From contig NC_019678.1 in NCBI RefSeq assembly GCF_000316665.1, positions 5,022,001-5,086,000 on the forward strand: DNA of 64,000 nt. The letters are read 5' to 3'. The notes below the pieces were generated by a model. The model was not told where the DNA came from, searched no databases, and saw only the letters and a list, made by a program, of their open reading frames with translations. This document shows positions 57,978-64,000 of the stretch, one piece after another (positions within the stretch are counted from its first letter, which is position 1; each line of letters begins with the position of its first letter). Source of the stretch: Rivularia sp. PCC 7116. Lineage in GTDB: Bacteria > Cyanobacteriota > Cyanobacteriia > Cyanobacteriales > Nostocaceae. A program made the translations under genes and the position numbers.

Positions 57978-58268
57978 CTAATTCTTTTCTTCTTGAAATA
58001 ATTCCATCAAGCCAACTGTGCCAACGAAAAAAGTATATATACCATATTTATACCAAATTTTATCTTTAGAACCTGCTTTAAAAGCTGCTATGATTGCCTC
58101 AAACAAATGTGCTGCAACAGCAACACGTTCAATCCAAAAAATCGGTTTAATATTTGATGGTATTTGAAGTTGATGTGTTATCGCATAAATATTCCATATT
58201 TCTAACCCCATAGCACCTATCATCAGAACTGTAGACAATATTTTGATAGCGAATAAGTTGTTCTTCAT
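57978..58268 (-). CDS. Small membrane protein of unknown function
   Basis: 96 residues with three hydrophobic segments (about 8-28, 40-62 and 72-88). HLFEAIIAAFKAGSKDKIWYKYGIYTFFVGT is a motif of uncharacterised proteins. It lies downstream of the DoxX gene on the same strand, separated by a hairpin. Confidence 0.65.
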   Translation of the reverse strand: MKNNLFAIKILSTVLMIGAMGLEIWNIYAITHQLQIPSNIKPIFWIERVAVAAHLFEAIIAAFKAGSKDKIWYKYGIYTFFVGTVGLMELFQEEKN

Positions 58269-58346
58269 GAGCTTTAATAAATACGAATATATTTTGCTTG
58301 ATAAAAATTAAGTCAGTAAAGATTGTAGTCTATAAAATAACTTAAA

Positions 58347-58377
58347 AACCCGGCTTCTTAAAGAAACCGGGCTTTTA
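58347..58377. terminator. Hairpin downstream of the DoxX gene
   Basis: AACCCGGCTTCTT pairs imperfectly with AAAGAAACCGGGCTTTT (CCCGG/CCGGG core). It resembles the hairpin at 57910. Confidence 0.55.
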
Positions 58378-58414
58378 ATCACTTTAAGCAATTACAATTC
58401 ATACAGAATTATTA

Positions 58415-58957
58415 CTACTTGATCGCAACTTTTGCTTTCTCTTCGCTGCTGCTAGCTTCATAAGCTTTCTCCAATCGCATAATCTGCTTTGCTTGCATTG
58501 ATAATGCAGTTTTATCAAGCCAGTTTGCTATTAATGCATCGGTTGAAAACAAACCCGCACCATTGATGGTAAAGAATAGGAAGCAAGCTGCGTAAATCGC
58601 TGATAATTCCAAGTAGGAAATATTGAAGCCTGCAACCAACACGTGATGGTACATTGCAACGCACATTGTTGAGAATAAACCGAAAGCTGCCGGACGAGTC
58701 AATAAACCAAGTATCAATAATGGGGCACCAAATAACTCGGTAAAAGCTGCCACATAGCTAAAGAATATCGGGAAAGGCAAACCGATAACCTTTACGTAAG
58801 CTTCTGCAAAGCTTTCAATATTACCCAATTTATCCAAACCGTTGTGAATCATCATGATACCAACTACGGCTCTTAGAACAGCCCAACCTGTTTGCGAAAA
58901 TAAATTAGGGCTGGTATTAGGTTTGAAAATGTTTGTTATTAGTGCGGTATTAGTCAT
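58415..58957 (-). CDS. DoxX-family membrane protein
   Basis: 180 residues with four hydrophobic segments. AVVGIMMIHNGLDKLGNIESFA, then AAFTELFGAPLLILGLLTRPAA match the DoxX fold, a small quinone-linked or thiosulfate-handling membrane protein family with stress roles (family knowledge). Monocistronic. Confidence 0.88.
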   Translation of the reverse strand: MTNTALITNIFKPNTSPNLFSQTGWAVLRAVVGIMMIHNGLDKLGNIESFAEAYVKVIGLPFPIFFSYVAAFTELFGAPLLILGLLTRPAAFGLFSTMCVAMYHHVLVAGFNISYLELSAIYAACFLFFTINGAGLFSTDALIANWLDKTALSMQAKQIMRLEKAYEASSSEEKAKVAIK

Positions 58958-59422
58958 ATCTCAATTATCTATGCAGGCAAATCGATCGTATTTATATTAA
59001 TTAACTTAACAAAATAGTTAAGAAATGTAAATATATAATTTTATTTATTAATTTTTCTGAGAAAATCTCTGTAATGCAGTCAGAAAATAGTTCATTAATC
59101 TTGTAATTGCGGCTTTATAGAGACTTATGCAATTTCGATGAATATGAAAGTATATGAATTTTAATTAAGCCGAAATTTTATCGCCGTTGCTTTTTGTTCA
59201 GACATTGCTATCAATCTGCAAATATGCATCATGCGATCGCGTTATTTTTGAAATCCTTACATGGAGCATAATTATGCCGCTATCCTTCATCGTAACTTGA
59301 AGTAATATCACTGAGATAAAATATTATTTTGCTGTATAAAATACAAAAAGTATCGAGCATAAGTAGGGAATGCGCTACCACAAATAAATCTCTTTACATC
59401 AATAGATATAAATACTTGTGGT
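58958..59422. other. Intergenic region between divergent DoxX and GHL10 gene 2
   Basis: About 465 AT-rich bases, one HIP1 octamer near 59235. No gene seen. Confidence 0.45.
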
Positions 59423-60640
59423 ATGAATAGCAAATTGTTTTATGTAAAAGCGCAGTTGGCGAAAGTTTATATTAAAGATGCGTTTCTAAAAAAAATTCTG
59501 CCTTTTTTGTTTCTGTCATCGATAATTTTCTGCTTACTTCTAAATAGTTTGGCTCCGGCAATAGCACAACAACCCCGTGATGAAATTCGTGGCGTTTGGA
59601 TGACTAGTAATGATTTCAATATTCTTAAGTCGCGTGCAAAAGTTAATGATGCTGTAGGTTTATTGCGACGCATGAATTTTAATACTATTTATCCCGTAGT
59701 GTGGAATTCTGGTTATACAAAGTACCCGTCTAATGCCGCACGAAGAGCCGGGATTCCTTTTTTTTACAGAGGTGAGGAAGGGCACGATATTTTAGCAGAC
59801 TTAATTTCTCAAGCACACCGACAACATCTGATAGTAATTCCTTGGTTTGAATTCGGTTTTATGATTCCTCAAAGTTCGGAATTAGCCTTGAATCATCCTG
59901 ATTGGTTAACCCAAAAACAGGATGGAAGCCAAACCACGATTGGGGTTGCAGGTGAAAATGCTTGGTTAAATCCATTTCATCCCCAGGTTCAAAAATTTAT
60001 TTCCGAATTGGTAACTGAAGTAATTACCCAATATGATGCAGATGGAATTCAGTTTGATGACCATATGAGCTTACCCCGCGAGTTCGGTTATGACAAATAT
60101 ACCGTTGCTTTGTACCGGCAAGAAACTGGTAACAATCCCCCTAAAAATGCTGATGATACAGACTGGATACGCTGGAGAGCGGATAAAATTAGCGAATTTA
60201 TGATCGAACTCAATCATGCTGTAAAAGCCATAAAATCAGATGCGGTTTTCTCTGTTTCTCCAAATTATTATGATTTCGCTTACAAACTGCACTTGCAAGA
60301 TTGGCTTAAATGGGTGAGAGAAGATATTGTAGATGAGCTAATCGTGCAAATTTACCGTAATGATTTGCAGTCATTCGTTGCTACAATTAACCGCGAAGAA
60401 ATGCAAGAAACGCAAAAGAAGATTCCAACAGCAGTAGGAATTATGGCAGGATTGCGAAACAAGCCGGTTTCCATGCAACAAATTCAATCTCAAGTTAGAG
60501 CATCTCGTCAACATGGTTTGGGTGTATCTTTCTTTTATTATGAAAGCTTATGGAATCGCACCCAAGAATCGAAACAGTACAGAAAAGCGGGGTTTCAAGC
60601 TATGTTTCCCGCGCCTGCTTTTCGCTCTGCGATGAGGTAA
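59423..60640 (+). CDS. GHL10 (DUF187) family glycosidase-like protein, copy 2
   Basis: 405 residues; signal/membrane segment at about 27-48. It is colinear with the gene at 56582 throughout (RGVWMTSNDFNIL, NTIYPVVWNSGYTKYPS, PWFEFGFMIPQ, IQFDDHMSLP, GIMAGLRNKPVSM), so the two are paralogues from a local duplication, now separated by two minus-strand genes. The N-termini differ most. Function as for copy 1. Confidence 0.82.
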   Translation: MNSKLFYVKAQLAKVYIKDAFLKKILPFLFLSSIIFCLLLNSLAPAIAQQPRDEIRGVWMTSNDFNILKSRAKVNDAVGLLRRMNFNTIYPVVWNSGYTKYPSNAARRAGIPFFYRGEEGHDILADLISQAHRQHLIVIPWFEFGFMIPQSSELALNHPDWLTQKQDGSQTTIGVAGENAWLNPFHPQVQKFISELVTEVITQYDADGIQFDDHMSLPREFGYDKYTVALYRQETGNNPPKNADDTDWIRWRADKISEFMIELNHAVKAIKSDAVFSVSPNYYDFAYKLHLQDWLKWVREDIVDELIVQIYRNDLQSFVATINREEMQETQKKIPTAVGIMAGLRNKPVSMQQIQSQVRASRQHGLGVSFFYYESLWNRTQESKQYRKAGFQAMFPAPAFRSAMR

Positions 60641-61155
60641 TGTTGACGAGTAAGAATGGTGAGGGCACAGAGGTGGGAGAATAAATTTTTATATTTTCCA
60701 TGCGCCGCTCAGAAGAATGAAATGCACTACTATTCTTTTTGATTAATTCCAACGTAATGTAGAGATGTAGCACTGCTACGTCTCCCAACGTTATGCAGAA
60801 AATCAACCATTCAAAATTAATGAAATGCACTACTCAACAATATTAATTCTGAGATGTGCGGCAATCATATTTTTAAACCATCTATTTTTATACCAGCAAT
60901 AAATTTTAGCTATAGATAAATGCTGACTTTTTTCAATAACTTATTTACAATAATTAATATAATTTTGCATGTAATTAAAACATTCTCTGCAATCCCCGCA
61001 CTGTCTATTATTGAGATAATATTAGTGGTTGCTCGCTATTTAATTAAATGTTGTTTCATGTTTTTGACTAATTATATAGACTACAATCGGCGCTAAAGTT
61101 AGAGGTATAAGGTTTTATCAATTTTGACCTCAAGTTTTTCTGAAGCATTTTAATT
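60641..61155. other. Intergenic region upstream of the sensor gene
   Basis: About 515 AT-rich bases. It contains the palindrome at 60762-60784 and otherwise no feature I recognise. Confidence 0.45.
60762..60784. repeat. Dispersed 23-bp palindrome, copy 3
   Basis: GAGATGTAGCA and TGCTACGTCTC arms; same as copies at 16026 and 40581 with one substitution in the left arm. Confidence 0.7.
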
Positions 61156-64000
61156 ATGCAATCAAATGCCGAACCTATTGATTTACCTCCTTTAACTCGG
61201 TTTATAAATACTTCTCCTGCAATAGTTACCCCAGAGACTTTGGTGATTGATGCGATTGCTTTAATGAGAATTCCGGTTCAAAATATCAATCAAAACTTGA
61301 ATGCACCTAATATTTCTCAAATAACAGTTACAGCAAACAATCAACAAACTGATTGCGTACTAGTCTGTGAAAATTTACTTCTTCAGGGTATATTAACGAC
61401 TTCAGATATAATTAGATTTATTTTATCTAGGAACAATTTAAATAAAGTGAAGGTTGCCGAAGTAATGACTCGGCAAGTAGTAACCTTAAAAAAGTCCCAA
61501 AGTAATAATATATTTACAGCATTGCAATTAATGCGCCAGCATAGAATCGGAAATTTACCGATTGTGAATGATTTCGAGCAAATAGTCGGAATTATCACTC
61601 AGGATAGTTTGCTGCAAAATTTTGATTTGCAAGCGCTACTGCAACGCCAAACTCAAACATATAATTGTTACGAATCGCACAAGCAAGTCAATTTTGAGAC
61701 TCATGTCTTGAATAGACTTGGTGATGCAGTTGTTGGGATCGATAACGAGCATTGCATTATTTATTTAAATCAAGCAGCAGAAAAGTTATATAATGTTAAA
61801 CTTGAAAATTTTGTTGGTAAACGGCTCGAAGAAGCTTATGATTCTCGTTGGGTGAATTCAGAAGACGAGCAAGCTGCACGTGATGCTTTGTCAGCAACAG
61901 AAGCTTGGCAGGGAGAGAATATTCATATAAAAAATAATGGCGAAGAAATCTTCGTTGAATCATCAGTTAACGTGCTCAAAGATAATAGTGGCGAAAATAT
62001 CGGTTTAATTGCTGTGATTCGCGACATTACCAAGCGCAAACGTGCAGAAATAGCTATACGGGAGAAACTACAGCAACTAGAAACAATTGTTAACAATAAT
62101 CCTATAGGAATCTATCGCTTTATCTATCATACTGATGGCAAAGTGTCTATTCCCTATGCTAGCGTTGGTTATCGCCAACTATTGGGTTTAAATCCGACTG
62201 ATATGAGCGCTTATCCCGAAGATGTACTCGCAACAATTCATCTGGATGATAGAGAGAAATTTGCTCAAGCGTTAATAACTGCTACTGGGGAGCAACATCA
62301 ATCGCATTATATGGAATATCGAGCCATTGATGTTTTAGGACAAGTAAAATGGTTGGGAAACAATTTTCGCTGTTCCAATCATACAAATGGCGATTTAATT
62401 GTAGATGGAGTAGATATTGACATAACACCTCGCAAACGTGCAGAAATTTCGCTACAAACTTCTGAAGAAAGATTTCGCTCTTTGGTAGAAATATCAAGCG
62501 ATTGGGTATGGGAAGTCAACGAATATGGCTTTTTTACTTACGCTAGTCCAAAAGTATTAGATATTCTCGGTTACACTCCTCAAGAAATTTTGGGTAAAAC
62601 GCCGTTAGATTTGCTGCCTACCGAAGAAGGTAAGCGGCTTGTTGAGGTTCTTAACTCATTTATTATAGAAAAACAGCAGTTTAAAAATTTAGAAAATATC
62701 AAGTTTCATAAAAACGGAAATTCCGTAATTATGGAAACAAGCGGCGTACCTATATTCGATGCAAACGGTTATTTTCGTGGTTATCGCGGTATTGATAGAG
62801 ATATTACCGAACGTTTTCAAGCTGAAGATAGGTTACGTACTAGTGAAGAACGTTTTCGGGTATTAGTAACTCATGCTCCTGTGGGAATTTTTCAAACTAA
62901 TGCAAAGGGAGAATGTTTATTTGTCAACCCACGTTGGTCAGAAATTACTGGATTATCCGAGCAAGAAGCATCAGGAGAAGGTTGGTCAAAAGCGCTACAT
63001 TCTGATGATAAAGAGCAAGTGTTTACCGCATGGTACGATGCTGCCACAGCAGGACAAGAGTTTGCAATGGAATATCGCTTTTGCACTCCTGAAGGTAAAG
63101 TTAGTTGGGTGTTTGGCAATGCGATCGCTATTTGCAATCAAACAGGAGACATTACGGGGTATCTAGGAACTGTCACCGATATTACCGAACATAAGCAAGC
63201 TGAAGAAAAACTGCGCTGGACTCAGGCTTTGCTGCAAGAAGCCCAGAGAATAGCAAAAATGGGCAGTTGGTCTAGAGATTTGACGACAAATGAAAGATGG
63301 TGGTCCGAACAATATTACCGGATAATTAACTTGAATCCCGGTGATGCTATGCCCGATGTCGAAACCGTAATTAATTCAAATGTACATCCAGACGACCGCG
63401 ATAAAATTTATCAAATGGTAATGGCTTGTATCGAGCAGGGTATTCCCTATGAAACTGAAGTACGTTTTCTAAATGCCGATAATAGCATTGGTTACGTGTT
63501 TATTTGCGGAAGGGTAGAGCGCGATTCCCAAGGAAACTTGTGTCGTTATTATGGCATTGTTCAAGATATTAGCGAATATAAGCAAGTAGAATTGGAGTTA
63601 AGAGAGAGTAAAGAACGCTACCGCTCGGTTGTAAAATCGATGCATGAAGGTGTAGTTATTCAGCAAGCCGATGGTACTATAATTTCCTGTAATGCTAGTG
63701 CCCAAAAGATTTTAGGGCTATCAGCCGAACAGATAAAGGGACGTAATTCTGTAGATCCTCGCTGGCGTACAATCCACGAAGACGGTTCTCCTTTCCCAGG
63801 GGAAACTCATCCGGCGATGGTTGCTTTGCATACCGGTAAACCATGTTTATATACGGTGATGGGAGTTTACAAACCCAATGGAAAACTTACTTGGATTTTG
63901 ATTAACTCCGAACCGCTATTTTTACCAGGACAAAATCTTCCCTATCGTGTAGTCACTTCCTTTTCTGACATCACGCGACGCAAGGAAGCCGAAGAAAAAA
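61156..64000 (+). CDS. CBS-domain multi-PAS signalling protein, 3' truncated by window edge
   Basis: At least 948 codons, open to the right edge. The start MQSNAEPIDLPPLTRF is a clear ATG. Residues 15-155 are two CBS domains (ADENYL-binding; VMTRQVVTLKKS and LMRQHRIGNLPIVNDF), then six PAS/PAC domains in a row (examples: VVGIDNEHCIIYLNQAAEKLY, VWEVNEYGFFTYASPKVLDIL, VGIFQTNAKGECLFVNPRWSE, GVVIQQADGTIISCNASAQKIL). Such proteins in cyanobacteria usually end in a histidine kinase or GGDEF/EAL domain, which lies beyond the window. It likely senses energy state, light or redox in the cytosol. Confidence 0.9.
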   Translation, partial: MQSNAEPIDLPPLTRFINTSPAIVTPETLVIDAIALMRIPVQNINQNLNAPNISQITVTANNQQTDCVLVCENLLLQGILTTSDIIRFILSRNNLNKVKVAEVMTRQVVTLKKSQSNNIFTALQLMRQHRIGNLPIVNDFEQIVGIITQDSLLQNFDLQALLQRQTQTYNCYESHKQVNFETHVLNRLGDAVVGIDNEHCIIYLNQAAEKLYNVKLENFVGKRLEEAYDSRWVNSEDEQAARDALSATEAWQGENIHIKNNGEEIFVESSVNVLKDNSGENIGLIAVIRDITKRKRAEIAIREKLQQLETIVNNNPIGIYRFIYHTDGKVSIPYASVGYRQLLGLNPTDMSAYPEDVLATIHLDDREKFAQALITATGEQHQSHYMEYRAIDVLGQVKWLGNNFRCSNHTNGDLIVDGVDIDITPRKRAEISLQTSEERFRSLVEISSDWVWEVNEYGFFTYASPKVLDILGYTPQEILGKTPLDLLPTEEGKRLVEVLNSFIIEKQQFKNLENIKFHKNGNSVIMETSGVPIFDANGYFRGYRGIDRDITERFQAEDRLRTSEERFRVLVTHAPVGIFQTNAKGECLFVNPRWSEITGLSEQEASGEGWSKALHSDDKEQVFTAWYDAATAGQEFAMEYRFCTPEGKVSWVFGNAIAICNQTGDITGYLGTVTDITEHKQAEEKLRWTQALLQEAQRIAKMGSWSRDLTTNERWWSEQYYRIINLNPGDAMPDVETVINSNVHPDDRDKIYQMVMACIEQGIPYETEVRFLNADNSIGYVFICGRVERDSQGNLCRYYGIVQDISEYKQVELELRESKERYRSVVKSMHEGVVIQQADGTIISCNASAQKILGLSAEQIKGRNSVDPRWRTIHEDGSPFPGETHPAMVALHTGKPCLYTVMGVYKPNGKLTWILINSEPLFLPGQNLPYRVVTSFSDITRRKEAEEK

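Noticed and set aside
1-64000. Prophage, plasmid or integrated conjugative element
   Set aside because: No integrase, structural, replication or transfer genes; only two IS elements and small repeats were seen.
1-64000. tRNA, rRNA or riboswitch
   Set aside because: No cloverleaf or known aptamer core was recognised by eye; a covariance search would be needed to exclude small cases.

Overview
The window reads as a chromosomal segment of a filamentous cyanobacterium, most likely of the Nostocales (Rivularia/Calothrix/Nostoc-like). The evidence is the low G+C content, about twenty scattered copies of the HIP1 octamer GCGATCGC, many short heptamer arrays of the kind known from heterocystous cyanobacteria, a PEP-CTERM protein, a DUF1822 gene beside a divergent sigma factor, CHAT/TPR and WD40-STAND proteins, and a glycosidase-like GHL10 pair. 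No rRNA, tRNA or CRISPR array was recognised. The strain cannot be named from the sequence alone.

Layout. 1-5.5 kb: the 3' part of a secreted beta-helix protein, a small membrane protein, an alpha/beta-hydrolase esterase and a PEP-CTERM protein. 5.5-8.1 kb: a trio of a catalytically dead HtrA-like protein, an apparently active HtrA-like protease and a NarL-type regulator with a degenerate receiver. 8.2-12.7 kb: two unknown membrane proteins, a metallophosphatase, an L,D-transpeptidase-like lipoprotein, a TerB-like protein and a CADD/TenA-fold protein. 13.8-15.8 kb: an elongation factor G paralogue. 16-24.5 kb: a sulfotransferase, a macrodomain protein, an acyltransferase, a retropepsin-like protein, a Gfo/Idh/MocA oxidoreductase, DUF1822 and a sigma factor. 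24.7-29.4 kb: two secreted proteins flanking an ankyrin gene that is broken by an in-frame stop and by an IS200/IS605 element carrying tnpA and tnpB. 29.5-34.5 kb: a 1633-residue caspase-STAND-WD40 protein. 35.3-36.6 kb: a frameshifted ISAzo13-type element with long inverted repeats. 36.8-40.5 kb: membrane proteins, a low-molecular-weight phosphatase, a TPR protein and a CHAT remnant. 40.8-44.0 kb: a gene pair that probably converts 2-oxoglutarate to succinate. 45-50.3 kb: an FHA-GAF-cyclase, a VanZ-like protein, an RbgA/YlqF GTPase and a VOC protein. 50.9-54.4 kb: a second STAND-WD40 protein. 54.8-60.6 kb: class I aldolase, a MITE-like element, two GHL10 paralogues, a small membrane protein and DoxX. 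61.2 kb to the right edge: the start of a CBS/multi-PAS sensor.

How the genes work together. The clearest metabolic unit is succinate-semialdehyde dehydrogenase followed by a ThDP enzyme usually annotated as acetolactate synthase; this pair bypasses 2-oxoglutarate dehydrogenase in cyanobacteria. Signalling genes are abundant: cyclase, response regulator, sigma factor, PAS sensor, and two large P-loop/WD40 proteins. The caspase-STAND protein is a candidate for regulated proteolysis, cell death or anti-phage defence.

The most distinctive non-coding feature is the repeat load. Heptamer arrays fill several gaps, and in at least five genes they supply the first or last codons of the protein. There are also a dispersed 23-bp palindrome, a family of CCCCTCTCC hairpins, a two-copy 100-bp repeat and a 160-bp MITE-like element with internal stem-loops.
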